Of a DNA stretch of 64,000 nt, positions 7,626 through 15,345 are shown piece after piece. The position numbers and the translations under genes are program-made. Within the stretch, counting starts at the first letter, position 1. The number at the start of each line of letters is the position of its first letter. The DNA is from Poriferisodalis sp965198245 (lineage in GTDB: Bacteria > Actinomycetota > Acidimicrobiia > Acidimicrobiales > Poriferisodalaceae), in contig NZ_OZ240249.1 of the NCBI RefSeq assembly GCF_965198245.1, positions 62,001 through 126,000 on the forward strand. The letters are read 5' to 3'. The notes below the pieces were generated by a model. It did not search any database. It saw only the letters and a list, made by a program, of their open reading frames with translations, and was not told where the DNA came from.

Positions 7626-8893
7626 GCGAACTCGGCGATCGCCGCGAGAGCATCGTCGATGACCTCGGTGGTGTGGGCGAGGCTGACGAACATCGCTTCG
7701 TAGGCACCAGGCGCGAACGCCACGCCACGGGCCAGCAGCTCGGCGTGCAGTCGGGCGTAGGCTTGCTCGTCGGTGACGCGGGCATCGTCGTAGTTCGTCG
7801 GCACCCAACCTGGTTCGGGGCCCGCGCCGCAGTACAGGCCGACCAGTGTGCCGACCTGGCAGACGACGGCATCGAAGCCGGCGGCCGCGAGGACCTCGCG
7901 CAGGCCGTCGGTGAACCGGCCAGCCCGCTCTTCCAGTTCCGCGTAGGCCGCAGGTGTGAGCTGCTCGAGAGCCGCCAATCCCGCCGCTGTGGCGAGCGGA
8001 TTCCCTGACAGTGTCCCGGCTTGGTACACGGGACCGGTCGGCGCAAGCGTCTCCATGATCTCGGTGCGTGCTCCGAGCGCTCCGATCGGCAGTCCGCCGC
8101 CGATCACTTTGCCGAAGCACGAGATGTCGGCCGTCACCCCGTAGCGCTCGGCCGCGCCGCCCGGGCCGAGACGGAAACCGGTGATGACCTCGTCGAAGAT
8201 CAGCAGCGCTCCCGCTGCGTCGCAGGCTTGGCGTAGGCCCTCCAGGAAGCCGGGCGCGGGCGGAACCAGACCCATGTTCGCTGCCACTGGCTCGACGACC
8301 ACCGCAGCAATCTGGTCATCGAGTTCCGGCACGACGTTGTAGGGCGCAACGACTGTGTCGGCCACCGCGCTCGGCGGGACCCCGGCCGAGCCCGACAGCC
8401 CGAGCGTGGCGACTCCGCTGCCGCCAGCAGCGAGCAAGGCGTCGGCGTGGCCGTGGTAGCAGCCGGCAAACTTCACGATGCGCGGCCGGCCGGTGACACC
8501 TCGCGCCAGCCGCACGGCGGTCATTGTCGCCTCGGTGCCGCTGCTGGTCAGCCGGACCTGCTCGACTCCCGGGACTGCGCTGGCAATGCGCTCAGCCAGC
8601 GCCACCTCGCGCGCTGTGGGCGCTCCGTAGGAGGTGCCGTCGGCCGCTGCTGATGCCACCGCTTCGGTGACAGCCGGGTGGGCGTGGCCAAGAATGATCG
8701 CCCCATAAGACTGCACGAAATCGATGTACTGCCGACCCTCGACATCGAAGACGTATGGCCCCTCGGCCCGTGCCACGAAGTACGGAGTGCCCTCAACGGC
8801 ACCAAACGCACGCACCGGCGAGTTGACCCCGCCGGGAATCACACGCTGGGCTGCCTCGAACAGCGCTGCATTCGTTAGGTGCGGCTCCGTCAC
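7601..8893 (-). CDS. hemL: glutamate-1-semialdehyde 2,1-aminomutase, copy 1
   Basis: A 430-residue PLP enzyme of the C5 pathway that converts glutamate-1-semialdehyde to 5-aminolevulinate. All family landmarks are present: the Gly-rich start VIPGGVNSPVRAF, SSGTEATMTAVRLAR, FDEVITGFR, and the PLP lysine in CFGKVIGGGLPIGA. It is near-identical to copy 2, except that the last seven residues (PRGTTAA) come from fusion to helicase sequence. The start is GTG 8893, eight bases behind a -10 box TACGCT (8902-8907). It looks functional. Confidence 0.9.
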   Translation of the reverse strand: MTEPHLTNAALFEAAQRVIPGGVNSPVRAFGAVEGTPYFVARAEGPYVFDVEGRQYIDFVQSYGAIILGHAHPAVTEAVASAAADGTSYGAPTAREVALAERIASAVPGVEQVRLTSSGTEATMTAVRLARGVTGRPRIVKFAGCYHGHADALLAAGGSGVATLGLSGSAGVPPSAVADTVVAPYNVVPELDDQIAAVVVEPVAANMGLVPPAPGFLEGLRQACDAAGALLIFDEVITGFRLGPGGAAERYGVTADISCFGKVIGGGLPIGALGARTEIMETLAPTGPVYQAGTLSGNPLATAAGLAALEQLTPAAYAELEERAGRFTDGLREVLAAAGFDAVVCQVGTLVGLYCGAGPEPGWVPTNYDDARVTDEQAYARLHAELLARGVAFAPGAYEAMFVSLAHTTEVIDDALAAIAEFAPRGTTAA

Positions 8894-9058
8894 GGCCTCG
8901 CAGCGTACGCCACGCTTACCGGATGAATCGCTGCCGGCCTGCCGCGACCAAGCCGCACCGCGGGCACATGCGAAATCAGGCGACGCAGCCTCTCGGGTCC
9001 CTGACATCGCGCATCGACATGGAGCGCCGGAAGCTGGCCCAGCAATGCACCGCTAGGG

Positions 9059-9454
9059 CATCGGGGCTTCGCTTGTGTTCAGGTGGCGTCGGGGGGCCAT
9101 GCGGTTGATGGCGTCGACGGCATCGATGACTTCATGCGCGACCCAGACGCGGGCTCGCCCGGCACGGTGACTGACCCGGCACCGAGGAGTTGATGGATCA
9201 GCAGCCGTCCGACCCGGCCGCTGCCGTCGGCGTAGGGATGGATCGTCTCGAATTGAGCATGAGCTACGGCGGCGTGCACCACACGATGGACGTCGCTGCG
9301 CTGCACGAAGCGCACCAGGTCGTCCATCAACGCCGGAATCCTCCCGTGGGGTGGTCCCTCGAAATCTGCGGTTTGACGGGTGGAGCCGATCCACACCGCG
9401 CAATCTTGCCACGCACCGAGGTGGCGTCGCAGCAATTCGGGGTCTGAGGCCAGC
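9059..9454 (-). pseudogene. Fic-domain relic
   Basis: The core reads ALMDDLVRFV ... AHAQFETIHPYADGSGRVGR, a Fic motif (HPF.DGNGR.GR) with Asn changed to Ser. The C-terminal Fic piece (RVWVAHEVIDAVDAIN) follows in another frame after an apparent internal deletion, and the N-terminal third is missing. Fic proteins transfer AMP and similar groups to target proteins; this one cannot be active. It lies between hemL and hemD of copy 1, a place that is only 28 bases long in copy 2, so it came in with the inserted DNA. Confidence 0.7.
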
Positions 9455-9477
9455 AAGCGGCGGTGGCGGCGGCAAGC

Positions 9478-9855
9478 TCAGGCAGGCGCTAGGGCTTTGA
9501 GGCGGACAGCGGACAATCGCTTCAGTTGCTGGTTCCGCGGGTCCACCTCGATGCCGGCGGATTCGAGCGCTGTCAGGCCGAGCAGCGGCTCTGTGTCGTC
9601 GTCTACGAAGATCACCGAGCCCCAGACGGTCTGGTCCATGAACTCGAACTCAGCGTGGGCAACATCGAACTCCTTCGAGGTGCCGTCGGCGAGCTCGAAG
9701 GTGCGCGTGGTTCTCGGCGTGATGCCGATGAACTCCAAGTGCTGGCGCGGCACGAGGGAATCGATGGCCCCCGTGTCCACCAAGAACTCGCCTTCCCACG
9801 TCCGATCGGGGTCGGCCGGGTTCTTGACGATGACAGACACATGTGTTGCGCCCAT
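9478..9855 (-). CDS. retropepsin-like aspartic protease
   Basis: A 125-residue protein with a single aspartic-protease motif, VDTGAIDSLVP (about residues 25-35), and a downstream hydrophobic-Gly pair, EPLLGLTALESAGIEVDP. This fits clan AA proteases, which work as dimers of one-domain chains. The start is ATG 9855 with the strong site AGGAGG seven bases upstream. The catalytic Asp is intact, so it may be active; no substrate is evident. It was inserted with the Fic relic between hemL and hemD of copy 1. Confidence 0.8.
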   Translation of the reverse strand: MGATHVSVIVKNPADPDRTWEGEFLVDTGAIDSLVPRQHLEFIGITPRTTRTFELADGTSKEFDVAHAEFEFMDQTVWGSVIFVDDDTEPLLGLTALESAGIEVDPRNQQLKRLSAVRLKALAPA

Positions 9856-9992
9856 GGTGAGCCTCCTCTTGCTTGCAACGCGGAACGACGGCATCGGTCG
9901 TCCGCGGCGGGGAGTCTCACGCGCGGCGTCTATGGGGTTCGAATGATTTTCTGGCGTGCGAGTCACGGCACCAGTGTTGCAGAGCGCTCTTA

Positions 9993-10739
9993 TCAGCCAT
10001 TCCCAGCAGCAATCACTGCTTCGATGAGACCGTCGTCGGAGGGGCGGCTGGCAACGGCTGCCACGGGCAGGTCCGCCTCGGCGCACGCAGCCGCAGTGGT
10101 GCGGCCGATGCAGATCACCTTGCCGCTGACCGGTCGGTCGCCGATCTGGGTCAGGTGCCCGTGCACCGCCGAGGGCGAAGCGAAGATCACCGCATCCGCG
10201 GCAGCCATATCGGCAATGAGATGGTCCGACAGTGTGGGCGTGACCGTGCGGTACGCACTGACCGCGTCCACCGTCCAGCCGCGTGCTCGCAGTCCGTCGA
10301 CGAGTTCGGGGCGGGCTTGGGCCGAGTGCGGCACAAAGCACGCGTCGTCCGGTCGTGGATCGGGGAAGGCCGCAGCGAGGCCAGCACCGTCATTGCGGTC
10401 GGGCACGAGGTTGGCAGGGCGGTCCAATTCGGCCTCGACGCGGGCGGCGGTGGCAGGACCGACGGCTGCGACACGAATACGCGCGAAGCGACGGTGCACT
10501 CCGCGACGGTCGGCGCGAGCGAGCGTCGCCGCGACCGCGTTGGGTGACGTGAATGCAACCCAGCTGAACTGTTCGAGCCGCAGCAGTGCATCATCGAGCG
10601 GCTGGCCGCCGTCCAGCGGGGGTACCACCGCGATGGCCGGCGCGATCACCGGGTGCGCACCGTGCTCGCGAAGCAGCTCCGCCAAGGGACTCGCTTGGTG
10701 CGAAGCCCGCGTGACGACAACCGTGTGACCACCGAGCAC
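9993..10739 (-). CDS. hemD: uroporphyrinogen-III synthase, copy 1
   Basis: A 248-residue homologue of copy 2 (19613-20401), colinear along its full length. It includes TVVVTRASHQAS near the start, SWVAFTSPNAVAATL and the late IFASPSAV region. It would cyclise hydroxymethylbilane to uroporphyrinogen III. GTG 10739 is the likely start; the first few codons differ from copy 2 because the duplication junction cuts here. hemC, which is coupled to copy 2, is absent upstream, and the truncated reductase lies head-on against it. Expression is therefore doubtful although the frame is intact. Confidence 0.8.
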   Translation of the reverse strand: MLGGHTVVVTRASHQASPLAELLREHGAHPVIAPAIAVVPPLDGGQPLDDALLRLEQFSWVAFTSPNAVAATLARADRRGVHRRFARIRVAAVGPATAARVEAELDRPANLVPDRNDGAGLAAAFPDPRPDDACFVPHSAQARPELVDGLRARGWTVDAVSAYRTVTPTLSDHLIADMAAADAVIFASPSAVHGHLTQIGDRPVSGKVICIGRTTAAACAEADLPVAAVASRPSDDGLIEAVIAAGNG

Positions 10740-10749
10740 GCCGATCTGG

Positions 10750-10940
10750 CCTTGCGTGCGCTCGGCCAGCCCGGGTTGATGCGAAAGCTGACGCAGCTGG
10801 CGATCCGCTCCCCCCGGATGGGGAACCTGGCCATGCGCGTCTCGAACGATCTGCTGGCGAGTCCCGATGGTCCTCGCGCGGACAGGCAGATCTACCGAGC
10901 GGCCTCCTCGCTGGCGCGGCTCTGGCGAGACCGCACCTGA
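10750..10940 (+). pseudogene. 3' fragment of the geranylgeranyl reductase gene
   Basis: The plus strand encodes ALGQPGLMRKLTQLAIRSPR and continues to LARLWRDRT, matching the end of the reductase at 3470-3643 with few changes. The stop codon is kept. Only the last ~57 codons are present and the FAD-binding part is missing. It marks the left border of copy 2 of the duplication and is directly followed by hicB copy 2. Confidence 0.9.
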
Positions 10941-11027
10941 GCCCCGCGGCCGGCGCCGATTCCGCGCCGGGTTTAGCGCTCCACGGGCGCTATGTTCAAC
11001 GCAAACGGCCAGCTGGGAGATGCGGGC

Positions 11028-11219
11028 GTGCGGACCACGAAGATCGTCTACTGGCAAGAGGACGGGTGGTGGCTCGGCTACCTCGAGGAATTCCCTGACT
11101 ATTGGACGCAAGGCAAGACGTTGGACGACCTCAAGGAGCACTTGCGCGATCTCCACGTGGATCTGACGAGCGGTGAATTGCCTGGAGTGCGCCGCGTCGC
11201 CGACCTCACGCTGGCGTGA
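11028..11219 (+). CDS. hicB: HicB-like antitoxin, copy 2
   Basis: A 63-residue homologue of copy 1 with the same QEDGWWLGYLEEFPDYW core and a few substitutions in the helix. GTG 11028 follows a GGGAG site by 8 bases; an in-frame ATG at 10992 is the alternative. It begins about 50 bases after the reductase fragment, the spacing expected for the ancestral order, and overlaps hicA copy 2 by four bases. Since that toxin has an in-frame stop, the antitoxin may persist as an orphan repressor. Confidence 0.75.
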   Translation: MRTTKIVYWQEDGWWLGYLEEFPDYWTQGKTLDDLKEHLRDLHVDLTSGELPGVRRVADLTLA

Positions 11220-11401
11220 AGCGGGCCGAGCTGGTCCGGCGGATCCGTGCGACAGGATCGGTCTTGGTTCGGCACGGTTCCAAGCACGACTGGTATCGGA
11301 ACCCCGAGACCAGCACGTAACAGGCGGTGCCGCGCCACAACGAGATCAATGAACGACTCGCCCGGCGGATCATCAAGCAATTGAGCCCACCGAACGACTG
11401 A
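11216..11401 (+). pseudogene. hicA: HicA-like toxin, copy 2, with one in-frame TAA
   Basis: 62 codons from GTG 11216 to TGA 11399-11401 read as one HicA frame (MKRAELVRRIRATGSVLVRH ... QAVPRHNEINERLARRII) except for codon 35, TAA at 11318-11320. The catalytic HGSKHDWYR part lies before the stop and the conserved PRHNEIN part after it. A 34-residue product would lack part of the fold. The rest of the frame is undamaged, so the mutation may be recent. Confidence 0.8.
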
Positions 11402-11412
11402 CGTGTGAACCG

Positions 11413-13863
11413 TCAGGCAGCCGGGACGCGGATCGTCTCGAAATGGTCACGGCCATGGTCAATGAGCGAGTGCGGCTTCTCGCTGCACACGACGTAGAGA
11501 AAGTCGCGGGCGCGGGTCATGCCGACGAAGAGTTTGGATGCTGCCAGTGCCTCGGCATCGGTCCGTTCGCCTGGGTGGAGGCCCTTGTTCGCGGTGAACG
11601 GCCACGCTCCGTGCGAGATGCCGAGAAGAAACACCACCTTGAACTCGAGACCCTTCGCCCGGTCAAGCGTGCCGACTTTGACTCCACCGCCGCCAAGCGT
11701 TGAGTTCTTCAGATTCTGAGCCTCCAAGCCCGAACTCTTCAGCATGTTGAGGGCAGCGTCGACATCGTCGTTTTGGGCAGCGAACACGCCGAAGTCGTTC
11801 AGGGCGAGTTCCTCGTTGGCGTCCCGTAGCTGTGCGATCTCAGCAGCGACCCAGCGACGCTCACCTGGTTTGTTGGCGGCTATGACCAGCCTGGGCCGCA
11901 CGCCATCGGTCGCCGCGTCGCGTTCGGCGTCACTACGGCGTACGACCGACCCGCTTCCTTGTTCGGCCTCAAGGTCGGCGACAGCGAAGCTGCCGACGCA
12001 CGCGATGGCTGTCTCGATGATCTGGCGTGTGTTGCGATAGTTGCGCCCGAGATTGTGGCTGCGACCGCGCACGTCTACCCCGGCAGCTCGCAGGGTGTAC
12101 CCGCCTGCGTAGACCCGCTGCGCCGCGTCGCCAGCAATCAGCACGGAATCCCGTCCCAACTCGTGGTGGGGCGGTCCCTGAGTCGTCGGAACCCGACGAG
12201 CTACGAGCGCGCACAGCAGTTCGAGGCCGGTCTGAGTCAGGTCCTGCGCCTCGTCCACAATGACCGTGCGATAGCGCGGCTCTGTCAGCGAGCGGACGTA
12301 GTCGCGGGCGCGTCGCATCCGGTCTTCGAAGTGCTCCAGTCCTTTCGCGTCCATAAGGTCGCGCCACGCCAAGCAGAGCTCCCAGACTTGTTCCCGCACG
12401 GAACGCCGGAACGGCATCTCGCGACCAATCCGGTCGATGCTCAGGTAGCCGTCGAGGTCGTCGATACCGCGGCCAATGATGACTCGCTGGATTTCCTCGC
12501 GCAGGTAGCCGTCAGAGCAGCCCAGTTCGTGCAGCGGCGTGCCCGGCTTGACAATCTCCTTCTTGGCGAGCGCAAAGGTGTTCTCGTTCTGCGCCCCGTT
12601 CCAATTGCCCAGGTCACCAGCTTCTTCGCACAACTCGGCTGCAAGCAGGTCAATATTGGTGAACGTGACAGCGTCGGGCACCGAGCCGGGCAGCCGCCCA
12701 TAGAGCGCCTCGAGAACGGGCACCAAGGTCTTCACGTAGGTGGTGAACAGGATCGACAGCGGCTCGGTGCCGAACATGTCGGCCTCAGGCGGGTGCTTGG
12801 CGAGCCAAGCTGCACGATGCAGCGCCACCGTGGTTTTCCCTGTGCCGGCCGAGCCGCTGACGCGAGCTGGGCCAGCGAAGCTGTGTTCGACGATCTCGCG
12901 TTGATCGGGGTGCAGAAAAAGCATCCAATCTTCAATGGGTGCGGCCGCAAGATGCCGCAGTTCCTCGGTGCCAAGCTCGGCCGACAGCGCCGCCGCCGCC
13001 CCTTGCTCAGTGATGTCCCTGGCAAACCGCTCAACCGCGGCCGTCTCGTCGTCGGTCAGCCTTGCCTCGCGCCAGTCTTGCGGGGACATCTCGGACAGAT
13101 CGACAAGCAAGTCGAGCAGATTTGCGCGCACCGACGCCTTGGCATCGCCTGGCCAACCGGTCAGCAGCACGTCCTCGACGTCATCTTCCGTCGCGCCGAC
13201 CAGCGCCGCTGCCTGCGCTTCCGAGATTGCGACGAACTGATCACTCTGAGCCCCTCCAGCCGATTCGCTGCTACGAACCTCGAGATACTCATGCAGGTCT
13301 TCGACGGGCCACATCCACAGCAGAGGCCGCTGAGTTGCCTCAAACGGGGTCTCCGACTTCTCCGACACATCCGCCGCCCTTGGCTTGTCATGGCGGCTCG
13401 TCGGCACCGGCTTTCCGTCGCCGTCGGCGGAGACCACGCGGCCTGCCGATTCCGGCGTTACCGGTGCGGGCGGCGGCGCTCCGATGGTCTCGGCGCGGCT
13501 GTACGCCGCGTCATGGTGGTCCACATACACGAGGTGAGCGACCGATCCGTGACGCGTCAGCAGGATGCGAAGCTCCTTGGATGCACGCATCGACCACAAC
13601 TGATCGGCCGGGCTCTTGCCGCGCAGCTTCTTGAGCTTCAGCCCAGGCAGTGCCGGGTTCTCCAAGTAGAGCATCACCGCAGCGTTGACCTGATGCTGCT
13701 CGTCGCGAGTAAGGCGGCGCAATGAGTCGCTGTAATCCGGCGACAGGCGCACACTCGGCAGACCGGCAACGGCAGGCGGGGTCACGACCGGCGACGCTAT
13801 GCGAGTCGGTCGCGCAGATTCAAGGCTCGGGCGATGCCTCGTCGTATGCACTGCCGCACGCAT
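11413..13863 (-). CDS. RelE/ParE-like toxin domain fused to a UvrD-type superfamily 1 helicase
   Basis: An 816-residue protein. The N-terminal ~90 residues resemble RelE/ParE toxins (SDSLRRLTRDEQHQVNAAV, LPGLKLKKLRG, WSMRASKELRILLTR). After a linker comes a helicase with Walker A GSAGTGKT, motif II VDEAQDLTQ, NYRNTRQI, motif V DRAKGLEFKVVF and motif VI FVGMTRARDFLYVV. ATG 13863 is the first true ATG; shorter starts are possible. It is convergent with hicBA and divergent from ATPase 2 across a palindrome. A toxin-like module joined to a DNA motor suggests stress response or defence; this is inference. Confidence 0.85.
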   Translation of the reverse strand: MRAAVHTTRHRPSLESARPTRIASPVVTPPAVAGLPSVRLSPDYSDSLRRLTRDEQHQVNAAVMLYLENPALPGLKLKKLRGKSPADQLWSMRASKELRILLTRHGSVAHLVYVDHHDAAYSRAETIGAPPPAPVTPESAGRVVSADGDGKPVPTSRHDKPRAADVSEKSETPFEATQRPLLWMWPVEDLHEYLEVRSSESAGGAQSDQFVAISEAQAAALVGATEDDVEDVLLTGWPGDAKASVRANLLDLLVDLSEMSPQDWREARLTDDETAAVERFARDITEQGAAAALSAELGTEELRHLAAAPIEDWMLFLHPDQREIVEHSFAGPARVSGSAGTGKTTVALHRAAWLAKHPPEADMFGTEPLSILFTTYVKTLVPVLEALYGRLPGSVPDAVTFTNIDLLAAELCEEAGDLGNWNGAQNENTFALAKKEIVKPGTPLHELGCSDGYLREEIQRVIIGRGIDDLDGYLSIDRIGREMPFRRSVREQVWELCLAWRDLMDAKGLEHFEDRMRRARDYVRSLTEPRYRTVIVDEAQDLTQTGLELLCALVARRVPTTQGPPHHELGRDSVLIAGDAAQRVYAGGYTLRAAGVDVRGRSHNLGRNYRNTRQIIETAIACVGSFAVADLEAEQGSGSVVRRSDAERDAATDGVRPRLVIAANKPGERRWVAAEIAQLRDANEELALNDFGVFAAQNDDVDAALNMLKSSGLEAQNLKNSTLGGGGVKVGTLDRAKGLEFKVVFLLGISHGAWPFTANKGLHPGERTDAEALAASKLFVGMTRARDFLYVVCSEKPHSLIDHGRDHFETIRVPAA

Positions 13864-13887
13864 ACGTACGGTCAGACATCGGTGAAA

Positions 13888-13922
13888 TTGACGCTTTAGA
13901 TTGTCATGATAATCTAAAGGCA
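13888..13922. promoter_or_regulatory. near-perfect 26-bp palindrome between divergent helicase and ATPase 2 genes
   Basis: CTTTAGATT (13894-13902) and AATCTAAAG (13911-13919) are perfect inverted arms around GTCATGAT, itself almost symmetric. TTGACG (13888-13893) and TAATCT (13910-13915) could form -35/-10 boxes 16 bases apart, with the -10 seven bases before ATG 13923. A bound repressor would block this promoter and probably the divergent one too. Confidence 0.6.
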
Positions 13923-15089
13923 ATGTATGGGCGCAAGTTGACGCTGCCGCCGTCAGGCACCGAGACTTTTTTTCTGTGGGGACCTCGGCAGGCGGGAAAG
14001 AGCACCTTGCTGCGCCAGCAGTACCCCGATGGCGTGTGGGTGGATCTGCTCAAGGCCGACGACTTCCGCCGCTACGCAACCCGACCTGAGCGGCTGCGAC
14101 AGGAACTGGAAGCGGCCGGCCCTCACGGCCCGGACCCGACCCGCCAGATTGTCATCGACGAAGTCCAGAAGGTGCCCGCGCTGCTCGACGAAGTGCATTG
14201 GCTCATCGAACGTCACGGGCTGCATTTCGCGCTATGCGGGTCAAGTGCACGAAGAGTGCGTCACGGTGCGGCGAACCTGCTCGGCGGGCGAGCGCTGCGC
14301 TATGAGCTCCGCGGCCTCACCTCCGGCGAACTCGGCGATGCGTTCAGCCTCGACCGGATGCTCAACCACGGGTATCTGCCGCGCATGTACGAATCGGAAC
14401 GGCCCCACCGCCTGCTGGATGCCTACATCGCCGACTACCTGCGGCAGGAGATCGCCGCGGAGGGCCTCGTGCGCAATCTGCCGGCGTTCTCCGATTTCCT
14501 CGACGCCGCCGCCCTCAGCGACGGCGACCCTGTCAATTTCGCCAATATCGCCCGCGAATGCGGCGTTTCGGGGCCGACTGCCAAGGCCCACTTCGGCATC
14601 CTCACCGACACCCTGCTGGCCCGCTGGCTGCCGCGCTGGCGGCGACGGGCAAAGCGCCGTCTGGCCGGGGCGCCCAAGCTGTACTTCGAAGATGTCGGTG
14701 TCGTCAATCGGCTCGCCCGCCGCGGCACCGTCGAGCGGGGCTCCGACGCGTACGGCAAGGCGTTCGAGAACTGGGTGTTCCACGAGCTGTGCGCGATGAC
14801 GGCGTACCACGAGACCGGCGAGGAGCTCAGCTACTGGCGGCTTCCCAGCGGCATCGAGGTGGATTTCATCGTGGGCGACATGCGCGTCGCGATCGAAGCC
14901 AAGGCCACCACCACTGTCACCACACGCCATCTTCGGGGGATGCGCACACTCGCCGAGGAGCATCCTGAGTTGAGTGCCCGAATGCTGGTCTGTCTCGAAG
15001 ACCGGCCACGCCGCACCCATGACGGCATCGACATCATCCCCGCAGACCACTTCGCCCGCCGCGTCTGGCAAGAGGGCCTAGCGCAATAG
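13923..15089 (+). CDS. AAA-type ATPase with DUF4143 domain (ATPase 2)
   Basis: A 388-residue protein with Walker A GPRQAGKST (about residues 19-27), Walker B IVIDEVQKVP, a winged-helix-like middle, and a DUF4143 end with EVDFIVGD ... VAIEAKA, again resembling a nuclease core. The start is ATG 13923, four bases after the palindrome; an extended upstream frame without support is ignored. Only distantly like ATPase 1. Family function is unknown; in bacteria such ATPases are often near toxin-antitoxin genes, as here. Confidence 0.8.
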   Translation: MYGRKLTLPPSGTETFFLWGPRQAGKSTLLRQQYPDGVWVDLLKADDFRRYATRPERLRQELEAAGPHGPDPTRQIVIDEVQKVPALLDEVHWLIERHGLHFALCGSSARRVRHGAANLLGGRALRYELRGLTSGELGDAFSLDRMLNHGYLPRMYESERPHRLLDAYIADYLRQEIAAEGLVRNLPAFSDFLDAAALSDGDPVNFANIARECGVSGPTAKAHFGILTDTLLARWLPRWRRRAKRRLAGAPKLYFEDVGVVNRLARRGTVERGSDAYGKAFENWVFHELCAMTAYHETGEELSYWRLPSGIEVDFIVGDMRVAIEAKATTTVTTRHLRGMRTLAEEHPELSARMLVCLEDRPRRTHDGIDIIPADHFARRVWQEGLAQ

Positions 15090-15095
15090 CACCTG

Positions 15096-15300
15096 GGCGT
15101 CGCCGCCGTCGCAGCCAAGCTCTCCGCCCTCGTGAACGACGACGACATCCGCCATACGCGTTCGCTCACTGGCAGAGTCGGTGACCAACTGCTCGATGCA
15201 ATCGTGGTCACCACTGGGCCCGAGGCGTATCTCGCCGAGACAGGATCGGTGTGGCACCCGCAACTCGTATGGCGCCGATTGTTGAAGCATCCGCTGTCGA
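15096..15300 (+). pseudogene. possible C-terminal scrap of another ATPase gene
   Basis: The plus frame after ATPase 2 reads VAAKLSALVNDDDIRH and then DAIVVTTGPEAYL. This loosely resembles the end of DUF4143 ATPases (a helix, then a strand and TG..AY). No start codon or upstream domain exists. It may be the tail of a deleted relative, or chance. Confidence 0.3.
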
Positions 15301-15345
15301 GGATGTCGTACGCACCTCGTCCGCAACTGCCAAGTTGCCGGTGGG

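Larger units (their letters stand above)
3480..10739. repeat. copy 1 of a diverged tandem duplication (ggr 3' end to hemD)
   Basis: Gene order in this block (reductase 3' end, hicBA, RelE-UvrD helicase, second-helicase C-terminus, hemL, hemD) matches the block from 10750 to 20401. Protein copies agree at roughly nine residues in ten for HemL. This copy has lost most of both helicases and carries extra genes (ATPase, vapBC, Fic relic, protease). The right border is where hemD copy 1 meets the truncated reductase. Confidence 0.8.

Noticed and set aside
10740..11156. 139-residue N-terminal extension of hemD copy 1
   Set aside because: The extension is antisense to the reductase fragment and hicB copy 2 and has no counterpart in copy 2.
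11216..11401. Recoding of the hicA copy 2 stop, like the selenoprotein
   Set aside because: The codon is TAA, not TGA, and no matching recoding signal is seen; a nonsense mutation is simpler.
11959..13725. 588-codon open frame on the plus strand
   Set aside because: It lies wholly antisense to the RelE-UvrD helicase, which has all its motifs; long antisense frames are expected in GC-rich DNA. It has no recognisable domain.
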